Notes: a model not told the origin generated them from the letters alone. Positions 11,901-22,891 are shown, counted from the first letter of the stretch. The stretch is DNA of 64,000 nt from Arachnopeziza araneosa (GCA_003988855.1 QYAI01000004.1:248001-312000), one strand, 5' to 3'. Numbers and translations are program-made.

Positions 11901-12220
11901 TGATGATCTTCAATCAGTGTTCGAATTTGCGGAGTTACTTCTGTTCCTTCCCAACCTGGACCGCTTGGGAGTTAGTATTATACGTTCTTTGAGGTTGGTA
12001 CGGAGGCTCATGACAAGTCTGGAGACACGAGGAAGCAAATTCAAGATGAAGCGAGTCCATCCCATCCAACAGAGAAAGCGGTAAGAAGAAGCCCACCCAT
12101 GAAAAATAACTGTCCCATCGCCCTGCCAAGTCAGCACCGAGTCAATGAGCGGATGTGCAGCGGTCCTCACCAATCAAGATCGTCCCAGATGGGGTCGAGT
12201 TCCTCCTCCTCGGTCTCCAT
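8929..12220 (-). CDS. nag3: GH3 beta-N-acetylglucosaminidase with C-terminal GNAT-like part
   Basis: NagZ-like family 3 glycoside hydrolase of the fungal GlcNAc cluster. It starts METEEEELD, with an in-frame stop upstream. Exons are 12220-12171, 12122-12097, 11955-11863, 11682-11122, 11069-9904 and 9846-8929 (about 937 residues, all joins in frame). Early motifs are AMGQLFFMGWEGTEVTP and HHLGAILLTTKNLK. The GH3 barrel follows with LIAVDQENGGVNSLF, KHFPSYGNLDF and GVTISECLEMDAL. The last ~300 residues look like paired GNAT acetyltransferase folds (ECHYVVRNSSTQALFGFC, LGIIAALFVDPSKR, IGHSLHQRAV). The Asp-His dyad of bacterial NagZ is not visible. A GTAAGT beside the stop leaves the exact C-terminus open. 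No signal peptide, so probably intracellular. Divergent from dac1. Confidence 0.9.
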
Positions 12221-13006
12221 CTCGACCTTCACTCGTCTCGTGTCGAATGCCGTGGTGGGCACGTTCTTCTATGGCACAGGGTGATTTGGGAAAGGGCCAC
12301 CTCCGACTGAAGCGTTGATGGCTTGGGAACATTTGCCCCTCTACAGTGCAACGTGTATTCTCATGGAGGAGGTGAGAGCGCCACAGCACGACGGCTGTGT
12401 AACGATAGGTTCTGGACGCCCTGATTGATGCCTGTCGCTTACATCCTGACGAGACGAACGCAAATTGACCTTGATGTCAAACATCACGTGTCGCCCCATC
12501 GGAGAAGAGATGGCTTAAGTCCGATATCGAGTTCCTCTCTCTCCCCCCTCTCTCGAAATATTTGAAGGATACATACATCTTTGCCTTCTTGAGAATCATC
12601 CCTCCTGCAACCACAAGAACCCGTCGGTTGACTCTCTCTTCTCCTTCTGCCACGGGATCTTCGGCCTCGCACGTTCTTCACGCTTGCACGTTGTCTGCGG
12701 TGTTGATCCGATAGGATCCGCAACGTTACATGTCCGCCGGTTATCTTGCCAGTTGCCACTCATCGAAGATAATGACCAAACATCCCTCAAACTCCACTAC
12801 CAAAGCTGCGCGGCAAACCTATGTCATGCCGAGATGATTTCAGTCGTCTCGAACTCGTTGCTTGACTCAGATATCAAGTTAACATCCCGCCGGCAGTAGA
12901 AACTCATTTCATTCATGATGTAGGTCTTCAAACTTCGTTCTGGCTGTTAAACCACCTTCAAATTCTTCATCTACCGTCTTCATTTCTGTTTCTGTTTCTC
13001 TTTATC
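12221..13006. promoter_or_regulatory. Divergent promoter nag3 / dac1
   Basis: 786 bp shared by two outward-facing cluster genes, well placed for joint induction by GlcNAc. CGCAAAT at 12459-12465 fits the Ndt80-type core CRCAAAW and so is a possible RON1 site, but one such match is expected by chance in roughly every 2 kb of double-stranded sequence. Open frames on both strands here look random. Confidence 0.45.
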
Positions 13007-14275
13007 ATGCCTTCTGCTGTACCCATCCACAAGGAAACAATCACCAGGTTCACGAATTGCAGATTAGTGAGAGGCGACGAACTCATAGAGCAAGACCTAT
13101 GGGTTTCCTCGGCTACAGGCAAAATTGTCAGAAGTCAAGAGGCTTTTTACGACGACCTCGTTGTGCCTGATACCATCCTCAACCTGGGAGGGAAAATCAT
13201 CTCACCAGGTCTGATCGACGTTCAGCTGAATGGCGCATTTGGCTTCAACTTCTCTCAGATACCGGATGATCCATCCACCTACGGGAAATGCTTGGGACAT
13301 CTGAACAGGTCTCTCATAGCCACAGGCGTAACCTCATATCTTCCTACTCTCACATCCGAAAAGGCCGAAGTCTACCATCAGGCGCTGCCTTATCTCGGCC
13401 CTTCAGGAAAATCTCGTCACGCTCGCTCTGGCGCTGAATCGCTCGGCGCACATTGTGAAGGTCCCTTTTTGAGTTCGTCCAAAAACGGCATTCACAAGGT
13501 CAGCAATATTATTCCGGCGGTGAATGGCTTCAGCGACCTCGAAACATGTTATGGCGCGTCCAACATTGGAAACATCAAGAAGATCACAGCCGCTCCTGAG
13601 GTTGCAGCCATGACCCAAACCATCCCGGATATCACATCCAGAGGCATTGTTTTCTCCATCGGCCACACAGAGGCAACCTATGAGGAAGCCTCAGCAGCTA
13701 TTGCAGCAGGAGCGACGATGATCACGCACCTCTTCAACGCAATGCGACCCCTTCATCACCGAAATCCAGGTGTGTTTGGTGTCTTAGGGATTGCAGAGAG
13801 TCTACCGAGACCCTATTTCGGCGTCATTGCAGACGGGATTCACCTCCACCCCACGACGGTGAAGATAGCATATAACGCGCACCCAGATGGATTTATCCTC
13901 GTGACAGATGCAATGCACATGATGGGCTTAGCGGACGGGAGCTATGAGTGGACAAATGGAGAGAGGATTGTGAAGATGGGAAGCAAGTTGGTGTTGGAGG
14001 GGAGTGAAAAGATTGCTGGCAGTTCCATCTCGCTCATTGAGTGTGTGACTAACTTTCTTAATTGGTCGGGAGCCAGTCTCCCTCAGGCTTTGAAGGCGGT
14101 CACGGCAACACCGGCTGCTATGCTTGGGCTCGAAGGCGTGAAAGGGGTTTTGGAGAGTGATGCAGACGCGGATCTTGTGATTATTGAGGATGTGGTAGAT
14201 GGAGAAGGAAAGAAGAATCTAAGGATTGACCAGGTGTGGAAGTTTGGGACGAAGGTCTGGGATAGAGATGATTAG
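13007..14275 (+). CDS. dac1: N-acetylglucosamine-6-phosphate deacetylase
   Basis: Amidohydrolase (NagA type) that turns GlcNAc-6-P into glucosamine-6-P plus acetate, the step after GlcNAc kinase. It is a single 422-residue exon. SPGLIDVQLNGAFG starts the metal-dependent barrel. HCEGPFLSSSKNGIHK carries the Glu metal ligand. FSIGHTEATYEEA and MITHLFNAMRPLHHRNPG give the histidine ligands and substrate loop. ADGIHLHP and ILVTDAMHMMG hold the substrate His and the catalytic Asp. AGSSISLIECVTNF, a late conserved strand and DADLVIIEDV complete the fold. Every motif expected of an active enzyme is present. Divergent from nag3 and convergent with dam1. Confidence 0.96.
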   Translation: MPSAVPIHKETITRFTNCRLVRGDELIEQDLWVSSATGKIVRSQEAFYDDLVVPDTILNLGGKIISPGLIDVQLNGAFGFNFSQIPDDPSTYGKCLGHLNRSLIATGVTSYLPTLTSEKAEVYHQALPYLGPSGKSRHARSGAESLGAHCEGPFLSSSKNGIHKVSNIIPAVNGFSDLETCYGASNIGNIKKITAAPEVAAMTQTIPDITSRGIVFSIGHTEATYEEASAAIAAGATMITHLFNAMRPLHHRNPGVFGVLGIAESLPRPYFGVIADGIHLHPTTVKIAYNAHPDGFILVTDAMHMMGLADGSYEWTNGERIVKMGSKLVLEGSEKIAGSSISLIECVTNFLNWSGASLPQALKAVTATPAAMLGLEGVKGVLESDADADLVIIEDVVDGEGKKNLRIDQVWKFGTKVWDRDD

Positions 14276-14689
14276 AGCTGATACTGAAAGAATTTGTGAG
14301 CGAGCTAGAGCATTAATTGGAATATAAAATCGAATAGACTGTAATAAATGTAAGGTTGATGCAATTCAACCTCAGGCTACTACCAACTTGACTCAAGCCG
14401 CTTCTTAGGGGCTTTTTTACTCGGCGCCTTCCAGCCATTGTTGTTTTTGGAAATTTATCACCACTTGGTTCTATGAACGGCGTAAGTGAAGTCTTAATTC
14501 AGGTACGAATACTCATCCTATCTCAAGAATCTACGTTTGCAGTAGTTGTAACGCGGCTATCATTAAGTATAGAGTTGCCAGGAAAATCTCTCATTATTTG
14601 TCTGATAATACAATCGGATGATTTACAAACTTTCCTCTGCAATTAACATTGACGCCCTAGAATAATAATTCGTGAGAAGTATCTCTATT
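14276..14689. other. Convergent 3' region dac1 / dam1
   Basis: About 410 bp of AT-rich 3' flanking sequence between convergent genes. I see no coding sequence. Confidence 0.4.
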
Positions 14690-15854
14690 TTAATATGCTG
14701 CGATCCTTGCAGCCATCCTATCTGGCACAAGATCTGGGCTCACACTGCGAAGTGGATACTCAGTTGCTGGCGCAGAAAGCAGGGTGCTAGTCAATGGTTG
14801 TGGCGCATGAATAGTAGGTTTCTCCTTGATCTCTGAAGCGGGTTCGATCTGAGCTTGACTTGCTAGGCGCGGTCCAGTACGAATGGCTGATGGGAGGATT
14901 TGCTCAAAGCCCTGAGAAGTTGCAACTTTTTCGATTGATTTGAAGTACTGTATATTGTTATTTAAGTGTTGGATGCTTCAGAAATTTCTTATTCACCTTG
15001 ACAGTTTTGACTTGCAACTCGAGAGTTGCATCCTCATCCACGACGATCATAGGATGTGGGTGAAGTTGTAGAGAAGAAAGAGTCCACATATGGTTTACAC
15101 CGCCTTCGATACATTTCTGTAAAGCAAGGGCTTTGTGTGCTCCAGTAATGATAACAACAACCTCCCTTGCTTCCAATACTGTCTGAACACCAACTGTCAA
15201 TGCCATCTTCGGCACCTTCTCGAGATCGTTACCGAAGAAGCGAGAGTTAGCAAGAATGGTGTCATAAGCCAGAGTCTTTACTCTTGTTCTTGATGCAAGA
15301 GAGGAACCTGGCTCATTGAAAGCAATATGTCCATCCGGTCCAATACCGCCGAGAAAGAGGTCAATGCCTCCATGCGCTTTGATAGCTGCTTCGTACGCTA
15401 CACATTCCGCCTCTAGGTCTGGTGCATTTCCATTCAATATATGTATGTTTTTCGGATGGACATTGACATGTGAGAAGAAATGCTTCCACATGAAAGTATG
15501 ATATGATTCTGGGTGGTCGCGCGGAATACCAATATACTCATCCTAAGAATATCAGCACATTCAGATAGCCAGGCCTGCGCATGCAATTACATACCATATT
15601 GAAGGTAACTACATTTTCAAATGAGACAATACCAGCCTTGTAGTTTTCAACCAAGATCTTATATATCCCGATAGGACTGCTTCCAGTCGGTAGACCAAGG
15701 ACGAATGGATGTGCCGGAGTGGGTGAAAAGACTTTAATTCTATCTAAAATATAATGAGTTTAGCAAGACCTTATTGATCTCAAAACTTACCTATGATATA
15801 CTTGGCAACATAGGAGGAGGCAGACGCCGGGTCATCTCTGACGATGAGTCTCAT
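14690..15854 (-). CDS. dam1: Glucosamine-6-phosphate deaminase/isomerase
   Basis: NagB-type enzyme that converts glucosamine-6-P to fructose-6-P and ammonia, passing GlcNAc carbon into glycolysis. Exons are 15854-15791, 15743-15595, 15542-14997 and 14947-14690 (338 residues; introns 47, 52 and 49 bp, all in frame). It begins MRLIVRDDPASASSYVAKYI. GLPTGSSPIGIYK binds phosphate. VTFNMDEYIGIPRDHPESYH holds the catalytic Asp and FLGGIGPDGHIAFNEPGSS the catalytic loop with its His. TLTVGVQTVLEA-type and VIITGAHKALALQK segments follow. The last intron joins VKTVK to YFKSIEKVATSQGF, then a Pro/Ser-rich tail of about 75 residues absent from bacterial NagB (about 266 residues). Reading through that intron would give a false early stop. 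Confidence 0.96.
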
Positions 15855-17257
15855 CGCGAAGGCTGTGAACCCAGATTCCACCGTAGGTGGTTGTCAAGTC
15901 AGTTGTTTTGGGGAAGTTATGGGAGGCGATGGTCAAAGAATATTATGGAAGGCATTGAGCAAAGAGATATATCAGAGGCGATGAACAAAGAAATGACTGC
16001 AGGCCACCGTCAGCCCCAAACCTTAGCAACCAGTATGGAAAGTTGATAGACACATGTGATCGGTTCCTTGAAGGTGGATGGTAGGAGTTTTTGGTATGGA
16101 ACGTCACCATCATCGTCGCCGTCACCGAGGGGCCACTCCTTCTCAGAGTGGTCGTCGCAGGCTTGCTCATCTTGCCAACTAGTAAGAGGGGAGCGATTGG
16201 TAGCTCTAGAAGTAACGATCGTGGCGGCACGCAAAAGCCATCATGGACGGATCCGCCTCGGAATCTTTCCTCAGTTATGGGCCCGCCCGGAATGGTGGAG
16301 GAGAGGGAGGTGGCTTCGGTACGGGCACTGATTAGTCCATTGCCTGGCTGAGAAGTTTGCCTCATCATCAGACGTTGTTACAATTGGGGCGGCATCACCA
16401 CTTTTCCGCAAGCGAGAGGCTAGCCCTAACCCGGCAACTAACCGATCAACGACTTGTAACGTTGCTTCATTCTCTCTTGCTATTCCACCCCTAACCCATA
16501 CAGTCGATCTATTCACGACAGAGTGATTAGTGCCATACATCTGCGGCAATGCAAACGAACGGGAAGAAGGCAATCTCATCAGGCCGAAGAATTATGAAGC
16601 GCCGACCAGTCGTTGACCTATTTCAATTTCTCACGGGACCTGATTACCCAACGAAGGAGGACGAAACCCCATAATACCATAGTGGCAAGTTCCCTGTATC
16701 TACTTTATGATAATGTCTCATTTTGAAGTCAAATCCTGCCTGGGCTGAAGCTTTCATCTCTTTGCGTGAAATCATCATTTGCAATGTTACCCCAGTGCTG
16801 GCAAGCAGACAATTGCCGTGCGAACGGTTACTAACATCCTATCATTCACCTTCTCTCCAATCAATTGCGCAATCAAGTTCCCGTATTTGTTTTTAGAGTA
16901 TTCCCTTTCCCTTTCCAGAACCCAAAGCTTGTCTGTGTGTCGACCTTTTGATCGTTACTTGGCCTCTCGCCGCTCACTCATCGAAGCACATTTCGGCCTG
17001 TGTTTGTCTACCTCGTACTCCGCCGCAACCTTCCATTCTGAGGTGACCTCGGGTCTTTCTCGCTCTACTTTTTCGGCCAAACAATACTTTTCGACCCATA
17101 GATATGCTCTTCACGTCAGCCAACTCCGGCGTCACGACGGACACGTAAATGGGGCCTCGGAGTAGTAACAACCCTCACCTACCAACGACTATTCTAGCCG
17201 CGCTTCCTAGCGCATTAGATTATCCAGATCTTTTCTATTTGTATCAGCACTCATGAT
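15855..17257. promoter_or_regulatory. Divergent promoter dam1 / hxk3
   Basis: 1.4 kb between two outward-facing cluster genes, the longest promoter region in the cluster. CGCAAAA at 16230-16236 fits the Ndt80-type core CRCAAAW, and CACGCAAAGAG on the reverse strand near 16764 carries the shorter core. In this length such matches are expected by chance, so they are only candidates. Open frames on both strands (for example 16056-16351) show no family resemblance. Confidence 0.4.
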
Positions 17258-18944
17258 ATGCAGCTGCCGCATATACTCCTTGCAATGGCCAAAGTACAGC
17301 AGGCATTGTGGCAAGTCCTGTTAAGGAGTTTGTTGAGAACAAAGTCTGTGCTGCGATCGATTTTCCGCATCTGGTTTCCTTCGACCGTTATCAAAACCCC
17401 AGATTTCGATACAGAATCATCGACGGATGATGACACACCTGTGGAATCCCAGAAATTCTTAGAAATAGTCGAGACAGCATTTAGGTTGCCGATAGCAAAG
17501 AAAGGATTGATATCGTTGTCAGATGGCTTGAAAGACCAATGTTGGAGTAGGTTAGGAGATTCAGAGTGTATGCTTCCGTCATACAATCACCAACTACCGT
17601 CCGGAGAAGAATGTGGAAAGTTTTTGGCTCTCGATGTGGGCGGGTCAACTTTCAGAGTTGCTCTGGTCGATCTAAAAGGGAACAGAAAATGCGAACAGGA
17701 GATCCAAATCTTGGTACTGGAAAGCTACAAGATTAATGCCCAAGTTAGAAGCTTGAAGGGTGTTTATTTTTTCGATTGGATGGCGGATCGAATCGAAGAG
17801 ACCTTGTCAAAAAATCTTGATGGCACTACAATGACCAGAGATTCGCTCTCAATGGGCCTCTCTTGGTCATTTCCGATTGAGTACAATACATCGATTCCAA
17901 TTTTGACAGCTAGCTAATCTCGGTAGACAAACATCCCTCAGAAGTGGTCGCCTTCAGAAAATGGGTAAAGGTTTCCTTGCTGCCGAAGGCCTCCTGAATC
18001 ACGATCTCGGAGACCTTATTCAGGATTCTTGCTCTAGAAGAGGCCTCAATGTTCAGCTTGAAGCTATTGTAAATGACGGATCTGCCACTCTTCTCTCTAA
18101 TGCTTACGTGGATACTACCACCCGATTTGCTCTCATTCTGGGCACTGGCATGAATGCTGCTGTTCATCTTCCTGTACACATTTTCGAACCTCTAAAATTC
18201 GGCACTCGTCCATTGGAATGGCACGCATCAGCAAAACATGTCATTGTAAACACTGAATTATCAATGTTTGGTAGTGGCATTCTGCCTTTGACCGTGTGGG
18301 ACAAGAAGCTTCTGGCTGTCCATCCGCGCCCAGACTTTCAACCGTTTGAGCATTTCGTTGGTGGCGGCTATCTGGGTGAGATTGTTCGATTGGTCTTGAT
18401 AGACGGAATAGAGCAGGCTTCGCTCTTTGGTGGTGTTGTGCCTCCAAGTCTAAGAAGTAGTTTTTCTTTAGAGACAGCGACAATTTCTGACATACAATCG
18501 TGAGTAATTCGATTCCAGACCAAAACAATGCTCTAACCAAAATAAATAATCAGTCATGAATTGATAGAAGGACGTCAATTATTCGTCGAAAAGCATCCAT
18601 CGCCTTCTCCGCCTTCCCTCGATGACATAGAGGCTCTTCGTCTCATTGCATCGCATGTTACCTACCGAGCTGCTGGTGTTCTTGCAGCTGGAACTCATGC
18701 CTTGTGGCAGCTGCGAAATGATGCAGAATCGATCGCGGCTCATGAATCTTCACATACTCTAGTTGCATATAATGGGTCTGTCTTGGAAAATTATCCGGGG
18801 TTTGAGACGACATGTCAGAGGCATCTTGATATATTGGTTGAAGCAAGTGGAGGAGAGAAAGGTGTGATAGAATTAATGCATGCGAAAGAGAGTAGTCTAC
18901 TTGGCGCTGCGGTTGCTGCAGCAGTTGCCTCTTCGAATGTCTGA
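17258..18944 (+). CDS. hxk3: Hexokinase-like GlcNAc kinase
   Basis: Divergent member of the eukaryotic hexokinase family, placed by its neighbours as the N-acetylglucosamine kinase that makes GlcNAc-6-P. Exons are 17258-17880, 17927-18499 and 18554-18944 (528 residues). A basic, hydrophobic N-terminal stretch of about 45 residues precedes the kinase fold. FLALDVGGSTFRVALVDLKG is the phosphate-1 loop, with Ser where glucokinases usually have Thr. LSWSFPIEQTSLRSGRL spans the first join. IVNDGSATLLSNAY contains the catalytic Asp and LILGTGMNAA the adenosine/phosphate-2 region. ASHVTYRAAGVLAAG and SLLGAAVAAAVA close the C-lobe. Overall similarity to glucose hexokinases is visibly low, as known for the fungal GlcNAc-cluster kinase. 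Substrate preference is inferred from context. Confidence 0.9.
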
Positions 18945-19817
18945 GCAGAGTTATGATGTTTTGGCATGAGGCTTCACGTGTGTTGGTGAAACATTAGGAG
19001 ACATTCGTGGCACCAGAATCCTACTAGAGAAAGCTTGGGTAATTTTATGTATATAGCTTTTGTTACGAGGCATGGCTGAGATTATTTTTATGAGCTGCGA
19101 TCGACCCTAACACCCTGATATAAATTGTGCAGTAGATGGCCCAAAGGGGAAGGTTTGCAGTCCAAGCGGCTTGATCCTTCTTGTTGTGCCTCTGGGTCAA
19201 TTTCAAGAGCGGTGCGGGGAAAGGCAAATTATTGATACGACTCAGCGGCCTGTACCAGCCATCTTCTTGCCTTCGTATCGCTGAAATAGATAGGGAGACG
19301 GGTGTGCGGCCGCTTAAGGAGCAGTACGCAAGGCAATCAGGGAGGTGGGTATATGATGAGGAAGACCATCGCGTGTGAAGCTCAGTAGGTAGGTAGGTAG
19401 GTAGGTAGGTAGGTAGGTAGATCGATTGTAACCCCCGGCCAGCCACAGGCATGGGCAGAGCCTTTTAAGGTTGATAAGAGGAGACAGGTGGCGCAAAGAA
19501 CACGGATCGAAAGCCCCAAGAAGCACACTATTTCGCACAGGCTCCAATCAAATACAGCGTGTGCGACGCCACAGCTTATCCCACACAGTGCATCACTCCA
19601 CTGAGCGAACGCCGCAGCTTCCCTTTCTCCCCCTCCAATGGCAGCCAGGACGGTTTAAGAGGCATCTCACCTGTCATTTCCAACGGCTTTCCTTCCCTCC
19701 TCGGTCACGCCCTCAAGTGAAGTGTGCACAGCGAACGAGAATGCGCATGCCATCAACCATTCATGGTCCAATCTTCGTCCGTCAACCACCACCCGATGCG
19801 CAAGCCAGTCTCATACC
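18945..19817. promoter_or_regulatory. Intergenic hxk3 to ron1, including ron1 promoter
   Basis: 870 bp that contain the hxk3 3' end, a GTAG microsatellite and the ron1 upstream region. ATG codons upstream of the chosen ron1 start (for example in frame at 19722) could extend the protein or serve in the leader. I see no other gene. Confidence 0.4.
19385..19420. repeat. (GTAG)9 microsatellite
   Basis: Nine perfect tandem copies of the tetranucleotide GTAG, between hxk3 and ron1 and about 400 bp ahead of the ron1 start codon. Such tracts change length easily. Confidence 0.95.
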
Positions 19818-21610
19818 ATGAAGATATATGACACTGGATCAACCATGTCCTCGATATCCGCTACGCCGAACGAAATCTTGCGATTGACCACTCCAAATGG
19901 ACTTCAGATGATGGGAGGCATGGATTCGTTTGGACACGAATTGCAGTTCGACGCAGACGGATTGATGTATGCCAAATCCGACTCCATCATCGTCGCAGTG
20001 AGAAGGGGATAAACTGACAAGACACTTGCAATTACTAGGGACGACACAAATACCGGTCCTCTCCCTTCTCTCCCTTTCACTCCTTCATACGATCTCGACA
20101 CTTTCCAAAGTACTTTCGATGACCCTTTTTCTTATCATCACGGCACAGACTTCTCTTCTATTCTCGAAGACAACAAGGAAAGCTTGCACAATGACCCGAC
20201 TACTTCTGGCGTAAACCTAGATAATAAACTCTTGGGATTTGGTTCGCCTATTCTCAAAGCCCCAATTCTCGATAATGGCGGACAGACCTGGCCATCGATG
20301 ACAGCTGAACTCTATGGCATGTTCTTTGTAGCTGAGGATGTCTTTGGGGACAATACCAACCCCGGGAGACCAGCCGAATTGACTTGCTACAGAAGAAATC
20401 TCTTCCAGATCAGTGGGACAATCGTACTCAGTAGGGGGATCAAGAGCATAATCAACGAGCAAGGCCAACAAATTCCAATCTACAATGTAACCGCCACATT
20501 GAGTGCGATGGAAAGTATCGAGGGCAAGAGTACAGAGATTATCTCGGTTCCGTGGAAAACATCTACAGGAATCTCATCCGATGATAAGACCGGAACTGCG
20601 CCACCGACTTGTCCACTGGACTTGAGCATGAACCCTGAATTGGATCCTTCGATCGTTTCTATTCCCATCGGCTGGAAGAGGCTGCAATTCAAACATGCCA
20701 CAGCAAATAATGGACGCAGAAAAGGGTTACAACAACATTACATTGTCCAGATCAACCTCGTAGCAACTCTAGCGACTGGCGAAAGTGTCAAGCTGGCAGA
20801 GATTCAGAGCGGAGCTATTATCGTGCGAGGAAGAAGTCCGAGAAACTTTGATAGTCGAAAGGATGTTCCACTTACTGACAAGAAAGTCGAGCCCAAGCAA
20901 AAGGCTTCGAGTGATATGAGCACTGCAGCGCAGCAAGTAAAGGTTGACCCGGGAGTGACCAGTAGTTCATATCAATTCTATGCTCTCAATGCTTTACAGG
21001 TATGCTTTTCAGCCCTACCTTCTGTATTTCCTAACCAGATCTCAGCAGCCACTAGATTTGACTGATTGGACCAATAACCCTGCTTCTACACCATCCTCCT
21101 CTTCAGACTCACGACTACGCCAGGCGAAGAGACCTACACTCAACCACCAATCTTCTTCTAGCACCTCTAGTGTTAATCGCCCTCCTGTACCCAAAACAAC
21201 TTGGAAGCCAGATCATACTTCAAGCAAATCCATTTCAGCAACCACACCTATAGACCTCTCTCTTGCCGATGATGAATACGGCAGACCACACTCTAACTCG
21301 ACTGGCAGCAGCGGCCGACTAGGAGACTCTGCCAGCCCTATACTGGACAGAGGAAAGTTCGGAAAGAAAGGAATGGGAAGTCCTGTAGGAGGAGCGGATC
21401 TACTTTACGAGTACTTTCCATTAAGCGTAGATGATTGGTTCGTTACTATAGATTTCTGAGATATTGACTAAAGCTGATGTGTTAAGTAGGATGCCTCCAG
21501 TTGATGCTATATACCGACCTCATGTAGTCCACCACACGATCATTCCACCGGACTTAAAAGCCGAGCAAGTGAAGAATAAAACGAAGAGATATTTTTCCGC
21601 AGATGATTAA
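19818..21610 (+). CDS. ron1: RON1, Ndt80-like transcription factor of the GlcNAc cluster
   Basis: Nuclear regulator with an Ndt80/PhoG DNA-binding fold, known in Trichoderma reesei to control the GlcNAc cluster. Proposed exons are 19818-19966, 20039-20999, 21046-21437 and 21490-21610 (540 residues). Intron 1 uses donor GTATGC and branch CTGAC; it removes an in-frame TAA at 20010 and gives FDADGLMDDTNTGP. The N-terminal block SISATPNEILRLTTPNGLQ is followed by a Ser/Asp-rich linker. The Ndt80 domain (about residues 130-310) shows AELYGMFFVAEDVFG, ELTCYRRNLFQISGTI and IPIGWKRLQFKHATANNGRR. A Ser-rich region ends in the conserved SVDDWMPPVDAIYRPHVVHH, rebuilt by intron 3. Intron 2 has a NAGNAG acceptor (21045 or 21048). 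Start could also be 19845. Confidence 0.9.
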
Positions 21611-22191
21611 TGTCCAAGTTTTTGCTGGCAGAACTGGATAATGTAAGATGATAAATTTCTTATCTGACCTTTAGGGTCGGTTTGATGATGAGAACTTCGA
21701 ATGAACCCAGCAAAAGCCAAGTCATATTGAGCTTGTGGGAAGAAAAGTATCAAGAGGGAAGGCCGTGGAGAGATGAGAGATGAGAGGCGCTAGGCATTCG
21801 CTCAAAGTCATTATAGGATGAAGTCGAAGAGAGGAAGATGGAACGCGTAGACCATGAAGGTAGCTGAACAGAGTTCGAGAAACGGAAACCTAGGATAGAT
21901 ATACCCCAGCAAGATCAAATATACTATTTACATGCCACCGAAGGAACAAATGGCTCTGCTTAGTAGATGAAAGCCAGGAGTTGATTTCACCTTCACTAAA
22001 GAGTTTTTGCATATGAAAAGAACACAATAACTCTTCATATATAGTAGCTTACTTTTAGATTGAAGCTCATGTACTACTCTACAGCATGATAATTTAGCAC
22101 GTGACCACATCGAACCTCTGCTCAAAGCTTCATCCCAAACTACCCCTCCAAAACACCACCACCACCCCTAACACCACGCAGCCCACCCAAG
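21611..22191. other. Intergenic ron1 to pfd5
   Basis: About 580 bp with the ron1 3' UTR and the prefoldin promoter. A run of ACC/CCA repeats (around 22155-22175) sits just before the start codon. CACGTG appears at 22098-22103 (an E-box-like site). No coding sequence is seen. Confidence 0.4.
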
Positions 22192-22891
22192 ATGTCCTCT
22201 CCCAAAGGCCAAACCAGTAAGTGCCCCTCCTCCTCTCATCCTGCACGCGCACTAACCCGGCGCCTCCTCCAGTCGACCTCTCCTCGCTCACGACGCCGCA
22301 GCTCTCGCAGATCAAGAAACAGCTCGACGACGAGCTCGAGCACCTCACCTCCTCCTTCACGCAGCTCCGCGCCGCGCAGGCCAAGTTCAGGGAGTGCTTG
22401 CGGTCGGTCGATGCGGGCGTGACGCCCAAGGTACAAGGTGCGGCGTTCCCACCCCCCGCTCGCGGGATAGGCTTGCGGAGACTCGAGGGGTGCTAAGGGT
22501 TGTAGGGAAACCGATACTGGTCCCGTTGACGACGTCGCTGTATGTCCCTGGGACGTTGGCGGATCCGGAACATGTGATTGTGGATGTTGGGACGGGGTTT
22601 TTTGTTGAGAAGGTAGGCTTTTCCATGGACCTTGGGGTGAGTTCAGTTTGCTGAAAGGGTGTAGACGACGAAGGATGCGAAGAAGTTCTATGATGCAAAA
22701 GTAGAGGAGCTGGGGACGAACTTAAAGGATTTGGAGTCTATCGTGCAGGGGAAATCGCAGAACCTACGAGTGGTTGAGGATGGTTCGTCATATTCACGGC
22801 ATCAAGACGATGGATTTGCTAATGATTCTCTACAGTGCTACGACAGAAAGTTCTAGCCGGCTCTTCATCTACCTCTACATCTGCTCCTTGA
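22192..22891 (+). CDS. Prefoldin subunit 5
   Basis: Subunit of the hexameric prefoldin chaperone (GIM5/PFD5) that hands nascent actin and tubulin to the CCT chaperonin. Five exons: 22192-22216, 22273-22437, 22506-22612, 22665-22782 and 22836-22891 (156 residues, all joins in frame). The N-terminal helix of the coiled coil is LTTPQLSQIKKQLDDELEHL. The hairpin core KPILVPLTTSLYVPGTL with HVIVDVGTGFFVEK matches the family. The C-terminal helix runs KDAKKFYDAKVEELG to SIVQGKSQNLRVVEDVLRQ. A short Ser/Thr tail ends the protein. Exon GC content is high at the 5' end. Confidence 0.95.

Noticed and set aside
14958..15491. dam1 ending at 14958 as HPTLK
   Set aside because: This is read-through of a 49 bp intron; splicing gives the conserved YFKSIE segment and a longer tail.
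16056..16351. Overlapping frames on both strands in the dam1/hxk3 promoter
   Set aside because: They overlap each other, have skewed composition and match no family; the region is a divergent promoter.
19722..20012. Short separate gene ending at TAA before the Ndt80 domain
   Set aside because: A 72 bp intron with good donor, branch point and acceptor removes this stop and joins conserved RON1 sequence in frame.
22130..22429. 99-codon minus-strand frame over prefoldin subunit 5
   Set aside because: Antisense shadow of the GC-rich first coding exons of the prefoldin gene.
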